DNA from: Romboutsia sedimentorum
GTDB taxonomy: Bacteria; Bacillota; Clostridia; Peptostreptococcales; Peptostreptococcaceae
Assembly (NCBI RefSeq): GCF_030131845.1
Contig: NZ_JASKYM010000013.1
Location: forward strand, 1 to 62,342
Direction of reading: 5' to 3'
Length of the DNA stretch: 62,342 nt
Below are positions 49,873 to 60,925 of the stretch, piece by piece (position 1 is the stretch's first letter; each line of letters begins with the position of its first letter). A program made the position numbers and the translations under genes. The notes under the pieces were generated by a model, which saw only the letters and a program-made list of their open reading frames with translations, made no database searches and was not told the DNA's origin.

Positions 49873-50316
49873 ATGAAGTTACATGAGTTAAAACCTGCTA
49901 AAGGTGCAGTAAGAGCTAAAAAGAGATTAGGTAGAGGTACTGCAACTGGACAAGGTAAAACTGCAGGACGTGGACAAAAAGGACAAAAGTCTCGTTCAGG
50001 TGGTGGAGTTAGAATAGGATTCGAAGGTGGACAAATGCCACTAGCTAGAAGACTTCCTAAGAGAGGTTTCAAGAACATATTCAAGAAAGTTTATACTGAA
50101 ATAAACGTAGCTGCTTTAAACAGATTCGAAAACGGAACTGAAATAACTGCAGAGTTATTATTAGCAACTAGAGTTATAAGTAAAATAGAAAAAGACGGCG
50201 TTAAGATCTTAGGCGAAGGAAACTTAGAGAAAGCTGTAACAGTTAAGGCAACTAAGTTTACTGCTTCAGCTCAAGAAAAAATAGAAAAAGCTGGAGGAAA
50301 AGCAGAATTAGTTTAA
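49873..50316 (+). CDS. rplO: 50S ribosomal protein L15
   Basis: 147 residues: [20 protein letters not shown], then a Gly-rich stretch ([20 protein letters not shown]) and [20 protein letters not shown] 49873 is 6 bases after AAGGAGGTG, so the in-frame GTG inside that site is rejected. Confidence 0.99.
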   Translation: MKLHELKPAKGAVRAKKRLGRGTATGQGKTAGRGQKGQKSRSGGGVRIGFEGGQMPLARRLPKRGFKNIFKKVYTEINVAALNRFENGTEITAELLLATRVISKIEKDGVKILGEGNLEKAVTVKATKFTASAQEKIEKAGGKAELV

Positions 50317-50360
50317 TCTAATCTGCTAACTCTTAGCCATTACAGGCGGGGTGAGTTAAC

Positions 50361-51629
50361 GTGCTGTCACAGTTAAAGCAAGCTTGGAAACTTAAAGACG
50401 TAAGAAGAAAAATTTTATATACTTTGATGATGATTGCAGTATTTAGGATAGGTGCAGTAATACCTGTTCCTGGAGTTAAAACAGATATTATAAGGGAGAT
50501 GGTAGGCGGTAATAGTCTTCTGTCTCTATATAATATGTTTACTGGAGGTGCTTTTAGTAACTTCACGTTATTTGCTTTAGGTATAGGACCATATATAACA
50601 GCATCTATAATAATACAACTTTTAACTGTTGGTTTTGAAAGTTTGGAAGAACTTCAAAAATCCGGTGAAGAAGGTAAGAAAAAAATTAACAAATATACTA
50701 AGTATATAGCGCTAGCATTAGCGTTCGTACAAGCAATAGCTATTACGCTAGGGGTTGTGCGAGATGCGTTAAATTCAGATAGTATATTTTTTATAATTAC
50801 AGTTATATTGACATTAGTATCAGCTAGTATGTTATTAATGTGGATAGGGGACAAAATTACTGAAAAAGGATTAGGTAATGGAAGTTCTATTATAATATTT
50901 GTCGGTATTATCTCAAGAATACCAGTAGATGTTATATCAACTGCAGACTTAATAAAAAGTGGTAAAATAAATATGTGGTCAGCTATATTATTAGGAGTAG
51001 TAATACTTTTAACAATAGCAGCAGTTACATACATACAAGAAGCCACTAGAAAAATACCTGTACAATACGCGAAAAGAGTTGTTGGAAGAAAAATGTATGG
51101 AGGACAAAGTTCTCATATACCTATGAAAGTTAATCAGTCGGGAGTTATACCGGTAATTTTCGCTAGTTCACTTTTAGCCTTCCCTCAAACTATAGCAATG
51201 TTTATGGGTGCAGATGCTCAAGCGTTCGTTCAAACTTACTTAAATCCAGTAGGATCTCCGGGAGTTTGGATATATAGATCACTTGAAGTTCTGTTGATAG
51301 TATTCTTCTCTTATTTCTATACTACTGTATCATTTAATACAGAAGATATAGCTAATAACATGAAAAACAATGGTGGATTTATACCAGGCATAAGACCAGG
51401 AAAATCTACTATAGATTATTTAAATAGAATATTATCAAGATTAACTCTAGCTGGGGCTTTATTTTTAGCATCGATAGTTATGGTATCGGCTATAATAATG
51501 TTCTTTATGAAACTTCAAATTACATTAGTAGGGACATCTTTACTAATAGTTGTAGGAGTTGCATTAGAACTTAAGAGACAGTTAGAATCAAATTTAGTTA
51601 TGAGAAGCTATCAAGGTTTCTTAAAATAA
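50361..51629 (+). CDS. secY: Preprotein translocase subunit SecY
   Basis: Core of the SecYEG channel. 422 residues with ten predicted membrane helices; the plug region PGV and SLYNMFTGGAFSNFTLFALG, and GLGNGSSIIIF and YAKRVVGRKMYGGQSSHIP are typical. Start is GTG (VLSQLKQAWKLKDVRRKI) with GGGGTGAG upstream. Pairs with secE at 24888. Confidence 0.98.
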   Translation: MLSQLKQAWKLKDVRRKILYTLMMIAVFRIGAVIPVPGVKTDIIREMVGGNSLLSLYNMFTGGAFSNFTLFALGIGPYITASIIIQLLTVGFESLEELQKSGEEGKKKINKYTKYIALALAFVQAIAITLGVVRDALNSDSIFFIITVILTLVSASMLLMWIGDKITEKGLGNGSSIIIFVGIISRIPVDVISTADLIKSGKINMWSAILLGVVILLTIAAVTYIQEATRKIPVQYAKRVVGRKMYGGQSSHIPMKVNQSGVIPVIFASSLLAFPQTIAMFMGADAQAFVQTYLNPVGSPGVWIYRSLEVLLIVFFSYFYTTVSFNTEDIANNMKNNGGFIPGIRPGKSTIDYLNRILSRLTLAGALFLASIVMVSAIIMFFMKLQITLVGTSLLIVVGVALELKRQLESNLVMRSYQGFLK

Positions 51630-51644
51630 ATTGGAGATGATAAT

Positions 51645-52295
51645 ATGAGAATAATATTACTTGGACCTCCTGGTGCTGGTAAAGGTACGCAAGCAGCAGA
51701 GATAGTAGAAAAATACAACATACCTCATATATCAACAGGAGATATATTCAGAAAGAATATAAAAGAGGGAACAGATCTTGGAAAAAAAGCTAAAGAATAT
51801 ATAGATCAAGGATTATTAGTTCCAGATGAGTTAACTGTAGGTTTAGTTACTGATAGAATAACTCAAGATGACTGTAAGAATGGATTTATGTTAGATGGAT
51901 TCCCAAGAAATGTTGCTCAAGCTGAACATTTAGATGCGTTTTTACATCAAGTTAATATATCTTTAGATAAGGTAGTTAATATCGAAGTTGATAAGAACAT
52001 ATTAGTTGGAAGAGCTGTAGGAAGAAGAATTTGTAAATCTTGCGGTGCAACGTATCATGTTGAGTTCAATCCTCCTAAAGTAGAAGGAGTATGTAACGTA
52101 TGCCAAGGAGAGTTATACCAAAGAGCAGACGATACAGAAGAAACTGTATCTAAAAGAATACAAGTTTATTTAGATGAAACAAAGCCATTAGTTGATTATT
52201 ATAGTTCTCAAGGTATAATAGCTAACATAAATGGACAACAATCTATAAACACTGTATTTGAAGATATAGTAAATGCTCTAGGATGTGAACAATAA
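51645..52295 (+). CDS. adk: Adenylate kinase
   Basis: Converts AMP and ATP to two ADP. 216 residues; P-loop GPPGAGKGT (7-15), DGFPRN, and a long LID with a four-Cys zinc site (CKSC ... CNVC), the form usual in Gram-positives. SD TGGAGATG. Stop overlaps the map start by one base. Confidence 0.99.
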   Translation: MRIILLGPPGAGKGTQAAEIVEKYNIPHISTGDIFRKNIKEGTDLGKKAKEYIDQGLLVPDELTVGLVTDRITQDDCKNGFMLDGFPRNVAQAEHLDAFLHQVNISLDKVVNIEVDKNILVGRAVGRRICKSCGATYHVEFNPPKVEGVCNVCQGELYQRADDTEETVSKRIQVYLDETKPLVDYYSSQGIIANINGQQSINTVFEDIVNALGCEQ

Positions 52296-53041
52296 TGATT
52301 ATTTTAAAATCAAAAAAAGAAATAGAACTTATGAGAGAGGCAGGCAAGATTGTCGCTGAAACTCATGAGATATTAAGAGCAGCTGTGACTCCGGGAATAT
52401 CTACTTTAGAGTTAGATAAAATAGCTGAAGAGAATATAAAAAAATATAATGCGATACCATCTTTTAAAGGATATGGTGGATTTTCAGGTTCTATATGCGC
52501 TTCTATAAATGAAGAAGTTGTACATGGAATACCAGGAAAGAACATATTAAAAGAAGGCGACATTATAAGTTTAGATGTAGGAGCCTATTATAAAGGATAT
52601 CATTCAGACTCTGCGAAAACTCATGGAGTAGGGGTAATATCTGAAGAAGATAGGAAATTAATAGAAGTAACTAGAGAAAGCTTCTATGAAGGCATAAAAT
52701 TTGCTAAACTAGGATATAGATTATCAGATATCTCACACGCAGTACAAGCACACGTTGAAAAATATGGTTTCTCTGTAGTTAGAGATTTAGTAGGTCATGG
52801 AGTTGGCTCAGAACTTCATGAAGATCCTCAAATACCTAATTACGGTCCAGCAGGCAAAGGACCAAGACTTCAAGAAGGAATGGTTTTAGCTATAGAGCCA
52901 ATGATTAACGCTGGTAAATACCACGTTAAAACATTAGTGGATGGATGGACTATTGTCACAATAGATGGCAAAAAATCAGCTCATTACGAGCATACGATAG
53001 CAATCACTGAAGATGAACCGTTGATATTATCTGCGTTGTAA
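52295..53041 (+). CDS. map: Methionine aminopeptidase, type I
   Basis: Removes the initiator Met from new proteins. 248 residues. Metal ligands are in [16 protein letters not shown] (two Asp), [12 protein letters not shown] (His), AIEPMI (Glu) and YEHTIAI (Glu). Start ATG overlaps the adk stop; translationally coupled. Confidence 0.98.
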   Translation: MIILKSKKEIELMREAGKIVAETHEILRAAVTPGISTLELDKIAEENIKKYNAIPSFKGYGGFSGSICASINEEVVHGIPGKNILKEGDIISLDVGAYYKGYHSDSAKTHGVGVISEEDRKLIEVTRESFYEGIKFAKLGYRLSDISHAVQAHVEKYGFSVVRDLVGHGVGSELHEDPQIPNYGPAGKGPRLQEGMVLAIEPMINAGKYHVKTLVDGWTIVTIDGKKSAHYEHTIAITEDEPLILSAL

Positions 53042-53061
53042 TCATAAAAGTAGGTGAAAAA

Positions 53062-53340
53062 ATGTTATCAAATAATTTAAGTGTAGGTCAAGTTGTAAAA
53101 GCTACCTCTGGTAAGGAGAAAGATAAACTATTTTTTATAATAAAAGTAGTGGATCATCAATATGTTCTTATAGCAGATGGAAAGAAAAGAAAACTTGGTA
53201 AACCTAAACTAAAAAAAGTTAAGCACTTAGAAATATATAATGTTATTAATAATAAAGTTAACAACAAGATATCGTCTGAACAAAATGTTACGGATGTTTT
53301 TTTAAGAGTTGAACTTACTAAGTTAAATGATTTAGTTTAA
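53062..53340 (+). CDS. KOW-domain RNA-binding protein, L14e-like
   Basis: 92 residues, soluble and basic. The front (SVGQVVKATSGKEKDKLFFI) and VLIADGKKRKLGKPKLKKVKH resemble KOW/L14e-type RNA-binding proteins commonly found between map and infA in clostridia. Function unknown; a ribosome- or rRNA-related role is inferred from fold and place. SD TAGGTGA. Confidence 0.88.
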   Translation: MLSNNLSVGQVVKATSGKEKDKLFFIIKVVDHQYVLIADGKKRKLGKPKLKKVKHLEIYNVINNKVNNKISSEQNVTDVFLRVELTKLNDLV

Positions 53341-53367
53341 CTTATTGAATGGAGGTTTGGTTAGTTA

Positions 53368-53586
53368 ATGGCCAAAAAAGATGTTATAGAGTTTGAAGGT
53401 GTAGTTTCTGAAAACTTACCGAATGCTATGTTTAAAGTAAAACTAGAAAACGGGCACGAAGTATTATGTCACTTATCTGGAAAGCTAAGAATGAACTTCA
53501 TAAGAATTCTTGAAGGAGATAAGGTGAATGTTGAACTTTCTCCATATGACCTTACAAGAGGAAGAATCACTTGGCGTAAGAAGTAG
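53368..53586 (+). CDS. infA: Translation initiation factor IF-1
   Basis: 72 residues, an S1-type OB fold: [51 protein letters not shown]. Binds the A-site in initiation. SD TGGAGG. Confidence 0.99.
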   Translation: MAKKDVIEFEGVVSENLPNAMFKVKLENGHEVLCHLSGKLRMNFIRILEGDKVNVELSPYDLTRGRITWRKK

Positions 53587-53602
53587 ACTAATTTTGAAAT
53601 AG

Positions 53603-53734
<132 letters not shown>

Positions 53735-53768
53735 TAAATTATTACTAGTAATTTGTTAACTTCTATAG

Positions 53769-53835
53769 TATAATATTTAATTGTGATGTTAACAGAGAAC
53801 ATTTAAATCGTTAAGAAAATCTGGTTTCGGATTTT
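53769..53835 (+). promoter_or_regulatory. Possible promoter and leader hairpin before rpsM
   Basis: A perfect TATAAT (53769-53774) without a good -35, then AAAATC-TGGTTTCG-GATTTT (53816-53835). GTTAAC occurs twice at 53755 and 53788. This 150-base gap is the longest within the superoperon, so it may carry an internal promoter or a regulatory site for the alpha operon. Confidence 0.4.
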
Positions 53836-53884
53836 AAGATATTAAGATTTTAACACTAAAAACTAAGTGTAGGAGGTGCGATTA

Positions 53885-54256
53885 ATGGCAAGAATAGCTG
53901 GGGTAGATTTACCTAGAGAAAAAAGAGCGGAAATAGCTTTAACTTATATATATGGTATAGGGAAAGCAACTGCTAATGAAATATTAGCTAAAGCTGAGAT
54001 AAATCCAGATTCAAGAATAAAAGACTTATCTGAAGAGCAAGTTAACGACTTAAGAAAAATCATAGATAGTGATTTCTTAGTTGAAGGTGACTTAAGAAGA
54101 GAGATAGCTTTAAACATAAAGAGATTAAGAGATATCAAATGTTACAGAGGTATAAGACATGCTAAAGGTCTTCCACTAAGAGGACAAAGAACTAAGACTA
54201 ATGCTAGAACTAGAAAAGGTCCTAGAAAAACTGTATCTCGTAAGAAAAAGAAATAA
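53885..54256 (+). CDS. rpsM: 30S ribosomal protein S13
   Basis: 123 residues: [33 protein letters not shown] and [23 protein letters not shown] 53885 is used; the in-frame GTG at 53876 is in the ribosome site AGGAGGTG. Confidence 0.99.
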   Translation: MARIAGVDLPREKRAEIALTYIYGIGKATANEILAKAEINPDSRIKDLSEEQVNDLRKIIDSDFLVEGDLRREIALNIKRLRDIKCYRGIRHAKGLPLRGQRTKTNARTRKGPRKTVSRKKKK

Positions 54257-54278
54257 TAACTAGATAGGAGGGAAAACA

Positions 54279-54677
54279 ATGGCTAAACCAAAAAAGAAAG
54301 TTACACGTGTTAGAAGAAGAGAACGTAAAAATATAGAGCGTGGTCAAGCACATATACAATCAACTTTTAACAATACAATAATAACTTTAACTGATGTTCA
54401 TGGAAATGCTATATCAGCTGCAAGTTCAGGACAATTAGGATTCAAAGGATCAAGAAAAGCAACTCCTTTCGCATCTCAGATGGCTGCAGAAACAGCTGCT
54501 AAAGCTGCAATGGAGCACGGTTTAAAAACTGTTGAAGTATTTGTAAAGGGACCAGGTTCAGGTAGAGAAGCTGCTATAAGAGCACTTCAAGCCACTGGAT
54601 TAGAAGTAACTATGATAAAAGACGTAACTCCAATTCCTCATAACGGATGTAGACCGCCAAAGAGAAGAAGAGTTTAA
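54279..54677 (+). CDS. rpsK: 30S ribosomal protein S11
   Basis: 132 residues: [20 protein letters not shown] and [16 protein letters not shown] at the end. Platform protein. SD TAGGAGGG. Confidence 0.99.
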   Translation: MAKPKKKVTRVRRRERKNIERGQAHIQSTFNNTIITLTDVHGNAISAASSGQLGFKGSRKATPFASQMAAETAAKAAMEHGLKTVEVFVKGPGSGREAAIRALQATGLEVTMIKDVTPIPHNGCRPPKRRRV

Positions 54678-54711
54678 TTATATAAACGAGTAAATTAGGA
54701 GGTGTAAAGAC

Positions 54712-55335
54712 ATGGCAAGATACACAGGTGCATCATGCAGACAGTGTCGTAGAGAAGGAATGAAATTATTCCTTAAAGGTGACAGATGTTATACTGATAA
54801 ATGTGCTATAGTTAAAAGAAACTATGCTCCAGGACAACATGGACAAGGAAGAAAGAAAGTTTCTAACTATGGTTTACAATTAAGAGAAAAGCAAAAAGTT
54901 AAAAGAATATACGGAGTTTTAGAAACTCAATTCAGAAACTTATACGAGCGTGCTGAAAAAATGGCTGGTATAACTGGAGAAAACTTATTAAGTTTATTAG
55001 AAAGAAGATTAGACAATGTTGTTTACAGAATGGGATTAGCTTCATCTAGAAAAGAAGCTAGACAATTAGTAGGACACGGTCATTTCTTATTAAACGGACA
55101 TAAGGCTGATATAGCTTCTATAACAGTTAAACCTGGTGATGTTATAACAGTTAAAGAAAGATCAAAAACATCTGCTAAGTTCAAAGCTTTAGTAGAAAAT
55201 AATTCAAGAATAGCTCCTAAGTGGTTAGAAGCTAACTTAGAAGAAATGTCAGTTAAGGTTGTTGCATTACCAACAAGAGAAGATATAGATCTTGAAGTAG
55301 CAGAACACTTAATCATAGAACTTTACTCTAAGTAA
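54712..55335 (+). CDS. rpsD: 30S ribosomal protein S4, zinc type
   Basis: 207 residues. Cys9, Cys12, Cys26 and Cys31 in the first part form a zinc site, the C+ variant. S4 domain [20 protein letters not shown]. In E. coli it represses the alpha operon. SD AGGAGGTG. Confidence 0.98.
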   Translation: MARYTGASCRQCRREGMKLFLKGDRCYTDKCAIVKRNYAPGQHGQGRKKVSNYGLQLREKQKVKRIYGVLETQFRNLYERAEKMAGITGENLLSLLERRLDNVVYRMGLASSRKEARQLVGHGHFLLNGHKADIASITVKPGDVITVKERSKTSAKFKALVENNSRIAPKWLEANLEEMSVKVVALPTREDIDLEVAEHLIIELYSK

Positions 55336-55411
55336 TAAGCATATTTTAAAATTTATTTTAAAATTTTGTTTACCCTCAGTGGATTAATAAATTTGAAGGA
55401 GGGTTTTGTCC

Positions 55412-56359
55412 ATGATAGAAATAGAAAAACCAAAAGTAGATATAATCGAACTTAGCGAAGACTATAGATATGGAAAATTTGTTATAGAACCTCTAGAAAG
55501 AGGCTATGGCATAACTATAGGTAATGCTTTAAGAAGAATATTATTATCTTCTTTACCAGGTGTTGCAGTTAACTCTATAAAAATAGATGGAGTTCTTCAT
55601 GAATTCTCTACAGTACCAGGTGTTAAAGAAGATGTTACTGAAATGATATTATCATTAAAAGAGCTTTCAGCTACTATAGATGGTGAAGGAAGTAGAACAC
55701 TTAAAATAGATGCTCAAGGACCATGCACTATCACAGGAGCAGACATAATATGTCCTCCTGATGTTGAAATATTAAGCAAAGATTTAAAGATAGCTACGCT
55801 AGATGAAAATGCTAAGTTTAATATGGAAATATTTATAGATAAAGGTAGAGGTTATGTTTCAGCTGAAGAAAATAAAACAGAGCATATGCCTATAGGTGTA
55901 CTACCTGTAGATTCAATATATACTCCTGTTGAAAAAGTGAGCTACCATGTAGAAGATACAAGAGTAGGTCAAAAAACAGATTACGACAAATTAGTATTAG
56001 ATGTTTGGACTAATGGAAGTATAAACCCTCAAGAAGGAATATCTCTTGCAGCCAAAGTACTAGTAGAGCATTTAAATCTATTCATAGACTTAACAGAGCA
56101 TGTAAGCAGTGTTGAGATAATGGTAGAAAAAGAAGAAGATCAAAAAGAAAAAGTTCTTGAAATGACAATAGAAGAATTAGATTTATCAGTTAGATCATAC
56201 AACTGTTTAAAGAGAGCGGGAATCAATACAGTTGAAGAATTAGCTAATAAGTCTGAAGATGATATGATGAAGGTTAGAAATCTAGGGAAAAAATCTTTAG
56301 AGGAAGTAATCCAAAAATTAGAAGAACTTGGACTAGGTCTTAAACCAAGCGAAGAATAG
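55412..56359 (+). CDS. rpoA: DNA-directed RNA polymerase subunit alpha
   Basis: 315 residues. N-terminal domain with [20 protein letters not shown] and [10 protein letters not shown] for assembly; C-terminal domain with [20 protein letters not shown] for activators and UP elements. ATG 55412 is 8 bases from AAGGAGGG; the in-frame TTG at 55406 is too close to the site. Confidence 0.99.
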   Translation: MIEIEKPKVDIIELSEDYRYGKFVIEPLERGYGITIGNALRRILLSSLPGVAVNSIKIDGVLHEFSTVPGVKEDVTEMILSLKELSATIDGEGSRTLKIDAQGPCTITGADIICPPDVEILSKDLKIATLDENAKFNMEIFIDKGRGYVSAEENKTEHMPIGVLPVDSIYTPVEKVSYHVEDTRVGQKTDYDKLVLDVWTNGSINPQEGISLAAKVLVEHLNLFIDLTEHVSSVEIMVEKEEDQKEKVLEMTIEELDLSVRSYNCLKRAGINTVEELANKSEDDMMKVRNLGKKSLEEVIQKLEELGLGLKPSEE

Positions 56360-56378
56360 CGAGTGAAGGAGGGATAGT

Positions 56379-56720
56379 ATGGCTACTTACCGTAAATTAG
56401 GTTGTGAAACTGCTCACAGAAACCTTATGTTAAGAAACTTAGTAACTAGTTTACTAAGACATGGAAGAATAGAAACTACAGTAACTAGAGCAAAAGAAAC
56501 TAAAAGAATGGCAGAAAAGATGATAACTCTTGGTAAAAGAGGAGATCTTCATGCTAGAAGACAAGTTTTAGCTTATGTTATGGATGAAACTGTAGTGAAT
56601 AACTTATTCACTGAAATAGCTCCAAAGTACGCTGAGAGAAACGGTGGATATACTAGAATAATTAAAAAAGGACCAAGAAAAGGCGATGCCGCTGAAATGG
56701 CTTTTATAGAATTAGTATAG
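56379..56720 (+). CDS. rplQ: 50S ribosomal protein L17
   Basis: 113 residues, short form: [40 protein letters not shown]. Last gene of the superoperon, as in other Firmicutes. SD AAGGAGGG; followed by a strong terminator. Confidence 0.99.
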   Translation: MATYRKLGCETAHRNLMLRNLVTSLLRHGRIETTVTRAKETKRMAEKMITLGKRGDLHARRQVLAYVMDETVVNNLFTEIAPKYAERNGGYTRIIKKGPRKGDAAEMAFIELV

Positions 56721-56724
56721 TATC

Positions 56725-56759
56725 AAAAGGATTAAGCTTTATAGCTTAGTCCTTTTTTT
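56725..56759 (+). terminator. Terminator of the ribosomal superoperon
   Basis: AAAAGGATTAAGC and GCTTAGTCCTTTT with one wobble, loop TTTATA, seven T. Confidence 0.94.
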
Positions 56760-57125
56760 ATTAAATCAATGAATTTTAATAATATATATTATTAAAAAAT
56801 TTGTATATATATTAAATTATTTCTTAAATTATTGATTGATTAATTATAAAAAATAAAATTATAATTAGTATTTAATCCAACTATGATTTTTATGTTAAAC
56901 TATGATATAATACTATTTAAAATGATTTTCATAATGAATAAAAATTTAGTAATATTGCATATTTAATACTATATTAAAATTTATTAAAACGTGATAAAAT
57001 TTAATATGCTATATTTAATATGAAATCAAAATTATGAGCAGTTTATTTATAAATAGGTTATTTTTATAATGAACTTGGGTTAGCATAGATACATTTATAT
57101 ACTACTTATGAGAAGGAGTAAATTA
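56760..57125 (+). promoter_or_regulatory. AT-rich gap with probable ecf operon promoter
   Basis: No gene. TGATATAAT at 56903-56911 is a perfect extended -10 without a good -35, and GTGATAAAAT at 56991-57000 is a second candidate. Between them only AT-rich sequence. No riboswitch was recognised. Confidence 0.45.
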
Positions 57126-57959
57126 GTGGATAATATAATAAAGGTCAATAATGTATCATTTGAGTATATTACGGATGAAAGTAAACTTAAGGCTATAGAT
57201 AAATTAAGTTTGGAAGTGAAAAAAGGTGAATTTGTGGCAATAATAGGACATAATGGTTCGGGCAAGTCAACTTTATCTAAAAACTTAAATGCTATTTTAC
57301 TTCCTAGTGAAGGAAATATACTTATAGATGGACTAGATACAAGAGAAGAAAGTAAATTATGGGACATAAGACAAACAGCAGGAATGGTTTTTCAAAATCC
57401 TGATAATCAAATTGTTGCAACTGTAGTAGAAGAAGATGTAGCATTTGGACCTGAAAATTTAGGTATTGATCCTATAGAAATAAGAAAAAGAGTTGAAGAA
57501 GCTCTTAAAAATGTCGGAATGTATGATTTAAGAGATAGGCAACCACATTTATTATCTGGAGGTCAAAAGCAAAGAGTGGCTATAGCAGGTATAATAGCAA
57601 TGAAACCAAAATGTATTATATTTGATGAAGCAACTGCTATGTTAGACCCATCTGGAAGAAAAGAAGTAATGAAAACTATAAAAAGGCTCAATAAAGAGGA
57701 AAATATTACTACATTACACATAACACACTTTATGGAAGAAGCGGTTGAAGCCGATAGAGTTATAGTTATGGAAAAAGGTAAAAAGTTATTAGAAGGTACT
57801 CCAAGGGAAGTATTTAGCAGTATAGAAATGCTAAGAACTATAGGTCTAGATGTACCTTGCATGACAGAATTATCTAGCTTATTAAAAAAAGATGGCTTAG
57901 ATATAAGTAGTGATATATTAACTGTAGATGAGATGGTGATGAAATTATGTCAATTGTAG
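57126..57959 (+). CDS. ecfA1: ECF transporter ATPase EcfA1
   Basis: One of two ATPases that power energy-coupling-factor vitamin uptake with different S components. 277 residues: Walker [11 protein letters not shown]-loop [11 protein letters not shown], signature LSGGQKQR, Walker [16 protein letters not shown] 57126 is used because AGAAGGAGT lies 6 bases upstream; ATG 57108 precedes that site. Overlaps ecfA2 by 13 bases. Confidence 0.96.
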   Translation: MDNIIKVNNVSFEYITDESKLKAIDKLSLEVKKGEFVAIIGHNGSGKSTLSKNLNAILLPSEGNILIDGLDTREESKLWDIRQTAGMVFQNPDNQIVATVVEEDVAFGPENLGIDPIEIRKRVEEALKNVGMYDLRDRQPHLLSGGQKQRVAIAGIIAMKPKCIIFDEATAMLDPSGRKEVMKTIKRLNKEENITTLHITHFMEEAVEADRVIVMEKGKKLLEGTPREVFSSIEMLRTIGLDVPCMTELSSLLKKDGLDISSDILTVDEMVMKLCQL

Positions 57960-58813
57960 TGAAGAAATTAACTCATATATATAATGAAGGAATGCCTTTT
58001 TGCAGTAAAGCACTAGATGAAGTTACTTTTGAAATAAAAGATAGAGATTTCGTAGGTTTAATAGGTCACACTGGATCTGGAAAATCTACATTAATACAAC
58101 ATTTAAATGGAATATTAAAACCATCTTCGGGTGAAATATTTATAAATAATTTTAAGATAACTGATCCTAAGTTAAACTTAACTGAAATTAGAAAAAGAGT
58201 AGGTGTAGTGTTTCAATATCCTGAGTATCAATTGTTTGAAGAAACGATTGAGAAGGATATAGCTTTTGGACCGTCTAATTTAGGTTTGGAAGCGGATGAG
58301 ATACATAATAGGGTTAAAACATCTATGGAAGCTGTAGGATTGAATTATGAGGAATTTAAAGATAAATCGCCTTTTGAATTATCAGGAGGGCAAAAGCGAA
58401 GAGTAGCTATTGCTGGAGTAATAGCTATGAAACCGGAAGTTTTAGTATTAGATGAGCCTACTGCGGGTTTAGACCCTGGGGGTAGAGATGAAATATTTAA
58501 TCTTATAAAAAATCTTCATAAAGAAAATGATATGACTATAATACTATCATCGCATAGTATGGACGATATGGCAAAATTAGCAAAAACAATAATTGTGATG
58601 AACCATGGTAAAATAGAATTTATGGGGTCTCCTAGAGAAGTATTCAATACAAACACTAATAGATTAAAGGAAATAGGATTGGATATACCACAAGTGCTAG
58701 AATTAGCTATAAGGTTAAGAAAACAAGGTTTTGATATAAGGGAAGATATCTTAACTATAGAAGAGGTAAAAGAAGAAATTTTAAGAGTTATGAAAGGAAG
58801 AAAAAAATGTTAA
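57947..58813 (+). CDS. ecfA2: ECF transporter ATPase EcfA2
   Basis: 288 residues: [29 protein letters not shown] (the EcfA2-like Q-loop), [26 protein letters not shown]. Forms the heterodimer with EcfA1. Its start lies within the end of ecfA1, and it overlaps ecfT by 7 bases: a tightly coupled trio. Confidence 0.96.
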   Translation: MSIVVKKLTHIYNEGMPFCSKALDEVTFEIKDRDFVGLIGHTGSGKSTLIQHLNGILKPSSGEIFINNFKITDPKLNLTEIRKRVGVVFQYPEYQLFEETIEKDIAFGPSNLGLEADEIHNRVKTSMEAVGLNYEEFKDKSPFELSGGQKRRVAIAGVIAMKPEVLVLDEPTAGLDPGGRDEIFNLIKNLHKENDMTIILSSHSMDDMAKLAKTIIVMNHGKIEFMGSPREVFNTNTNRLKEIGLDIPQVLELAIRLRKQGFDIREDILTIEEVKEEILRVMKGRKKC

Positions 58814-59604
58814 AAGACATAACTATAGGGCAATACTATCCAGCTAACTCTATTATACATAGATTAGACTCGAGAATAAAACTTATAGCTACTTTTGTAT
58901 TTATGATTTCCTTATTCATAACAAATAAATTTTGGCCATACGCTATAGTTTTATTATCTTTAATTTCTGTGGTAAAATTATCAAGTATACCCATGAAATA
59001 CATTATAAAAGGTATCAAACCTCTTAGATGGATTATACTATTTACATTTGTTATAAATATATTCTTTCTTCCTGGAGATGTAATTTGGTCATTTGGATTT
59101 CTTACGATTACAAGCCAAGGAATACAACAAGCTATATTTATGGCAGTAAGGCTAGTATTTTTAGTTGTAGGTACGTCAATACTAACATTGACAACTTCTC
59201 CTATAGAGCTTACAGATGGGATAGAAAGACTTTTAAATCCATTTAAGAAGATAGGACTACCAGTACATGAATTAGCTATGATGATGACTATAGCTTTAAG
59301 ATTTATACCTACATTATTAGATGAAACAGATAAAATAATGAAGGCTCAAATGTCTAGAGGTGCAGACTTTGAAAGTAAAAATCTTATAAATAGAGCTAAA
59401 AATTTAGTTCCTCTGTTAGTACCTTTATTTGTAAGTGCATTTAGAAGAGCAGATGAACTTGCTATGGCTATGGAAGCTAGATGCTATAGAGGTGGATATA
59501 ATAGAACAAAGATGAAAGAAGCTGTTATAACAAAAAGTGACTATATAGCCAGTGGGATACAGGCTATATATTTAGCTATAATTATAGCTACTAGATTTAT
59601 GTAA
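58807..59604 (+). CDS. ecfT: ECF transporter transmembrane subunit EcfT
   Basis: 265 residues, several membrane helices; the ARG-type coupling motifs are MSRGADF and MEARCYRGG. Links the ATPase pair to substrate-binding S components, none of which lies in this window. Substrates therefore cannot be stated. Confidence 0.96.
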   Translation: MLKDITIGQYYPANSIIHRLDSRIKLIATFVFMISLFITNKFWPYAIVLLSLISVVKLSSIPMKYIIKGIKPLRWIILFTFVINIFFLPGDVIWSFGFLTITSQGIQQAIFMAVRLVFLVVGTSILTLTTSPIELTDGIERLLNPFKKIGLPVHELAMMMTIALRFIPTLLDETDKIMKAQMSRGADFESKNLINRAKNLVPLLVPLFVSAFRRADELAMAMEARCYRGGYNRTKMKEAVITKSDYIASGIQAIYLAIIIATRFM

Positions 59605-59615
59605 AGAGGTAGACT

Positions 59616-60347
59616 ATGAGAAATTTAAAGGTTACAATACAATACAATGGTGAAAACTATTGTGGTTGGCAAAAGCAACCTGATACTTTAGGTATACAAG
59701 GTACAATACAAAATGCTATTTATGAAATAACTAAAGAAGAGGTACAACTTAATGCTTCGGGTAGAACTGATGCAGGAGTTCATGCATTAGGACAGGTAGC
59801 TAATTTTAAATTAGAATCAAAGATACCTGCATATAAAATACCGAGTGCATTAAACGCTAAATTGCCCAAAGACATATCTATAATTGCTTGTACTGAGGTA
59901 GATGATGAATTTCATTCTAGATATAGTGCTAAAGGGAAAAGATATAGGTATTTAATATATAATAATATGTATAGGAGTCCTATATACAAGGATACATCAT
60001 ATCATGTTAGATATGACCTTGATTTTGAAAAAATGTGTGAAGAAGCTAAGCATTTAATAGGAGAGCATGATTTTAAAGGATTTATGAGCTCTGGATCATC
60101 TGTAAATGATACTGTAAGAACTATATATGATATTACTTTAGAAAAACAAGAAAATTTAATTATTTTAGAAGTAGAAGGTAATGGATTTTTATATAATATG
60201 GTAAGAATAATTGTAGGGACGTTAGTAGATATAGGCAGAGGAAGGATAAATGAAAGCTTAAAAGATATAATTGACTCTAAGAATAGAGGTAAGTGTGGTC
60301 ATACCGCACCACCTCATGGATTATTTCTTAAAAAAGTTGATTATTAG
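59616..60347 (+). CDS. truA: tRNA pseudouridine(38-40) synthase
   Basis: Makes pseudouridine in the tRNA anticodon arm. 243 residues; catalytic Asp52 in ASGRTDAGVHALGQ; YNGENYCGWQKQP near the start and FLYNMVRIIVGTLVDIG near the end. SD AGAGGTAGA. Follows ecfT by 11 bases, probably the same operon. Confidence 0.98.
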   Translation: MRNLKVTIQYNGENYCGWQKQPDTLGIQGTIQNAIYEITKEEVQLNASGRTDAGVHALGQVANFKLESKIPAYKIPSALNAKLPKDISIIACTEVDDEFHSRYSAKGKRYRYLIYNNMYRSPIYKDTSYHVRYDLDFEKMCEEAKHLIGEHDFKGFMSSGSSVNDTVRTIYDITLEKQENLIILEVEGNGFLYNMVRIIVGTLVDIGRGRINESLKDIIDSKNRGKCGHTAPPHGLFLKKVDY

Positions 60348-60348
60348 C

Positions 60349-60377
60349 TTGACACACTAGGGGGCATGTATTAAAAT
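60349..60377 (+). promoter_or_regulatory. Promoter of rplM-rpsI
   Basis: TTGACA, 17-base spacer, TAAAAT, beginning just after the truA stop. Confidence 0.82.
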
Positions 60378-60395
60378 GAATTAGAGTGTGTTAAT

Positions 60396-60442
60396 AAGTC
60401 CACTTGCCCCGGACTTGACATAAACGGTAAAATATTTATATG
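60396..60442 (+). promoter_or_regulatory. L13 leader hairpin and possible second promoter
   Basis: AAGTCC (60396-60401) and GGACTT (60411-60416) form a hairpin with a C-rich loop (CTTGCCCC), GC-rich for this genome. The TTGACA at 60415 overlaps its 3' arm and has only a weak TATATG 16 bases on. Autoregulatory L13 leaders exist in Firmicutes; identity with this one is an inference. Confidence 0.45.
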
Positions 60443-60466
60443 AAAATAAGTTAAGGAGGGACAACT

Positions 60467-60898
60467 ATGAAAAGTTATATAGCTAAGCCAGCTGATGTAC
60501 AAAGAAATTGGTATATCGTTGACGCTGAAGGAAAAACATTAGGTCGTGTAGCAACTGAAATAGCGACAGTATTAAGAGGGAAGCACAAGGTTACTTTTAC
60601 TCCTCATGTAGATGGTGGAGACTTCGTTGTTGTTGTAAATGCAGAGAAGGTAGTTTTAACAGGAAAGAAATTAGATCAAAAGATGTACAGATACCACACT
60701 GGATATGTAGGTGGATTAAAAGAGATCTCTTACAGAGAAATGATGGCTAAGAAGCCTGAAGAAGTAGTTTCTCATGCAGTAAGTGGTATGTTATGTAAAA
60801 ACAAATTAAGAAGCAGAATGATGACTAGATTAAGAGTATTTGCAGGAGCAGAACATGATCATGCAGCTCAAAATCCAGAAGTTTTAAACTTTAAATAA
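60467..60898 (+). CDS. rplM: 50S ribosomal protein L13
   Basis: 143 residues: [66 protein letters not shown]. Followed by rpsI after 27 bases. Confidence 0.99.
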   Translation: MKSYIAKPADVQRNWYIVDAEGKTLGRVATEIATVLRGKHKVTFTPHVDGGDFVVVVNAEKVVLTGKKLDQKMYRYHTGYVGGLKEISYREMMAKKPEEVVSHAVSGMLCKNKLRSRMMTRLRVFAGAEHDHAAQNPEVLNFK

Positions 60899-60925
60899 TA
60901 ATTACGGGTGAAAGGAGGAGTTATC

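Noticed and set aside
53769-53774. Strong promoter before rpsM
   Set aside because: The -10 is perfect but no -35 at acceptable spacing and no extended TG; kept only as a low-confidence element.
56760-57107. Vitamin riboswitch before the ecf genes
   Set aside because: The gap is almost entirely A and T, with no conserved riboswitch core such as those for thiamine, riboflavin or cobalamin.
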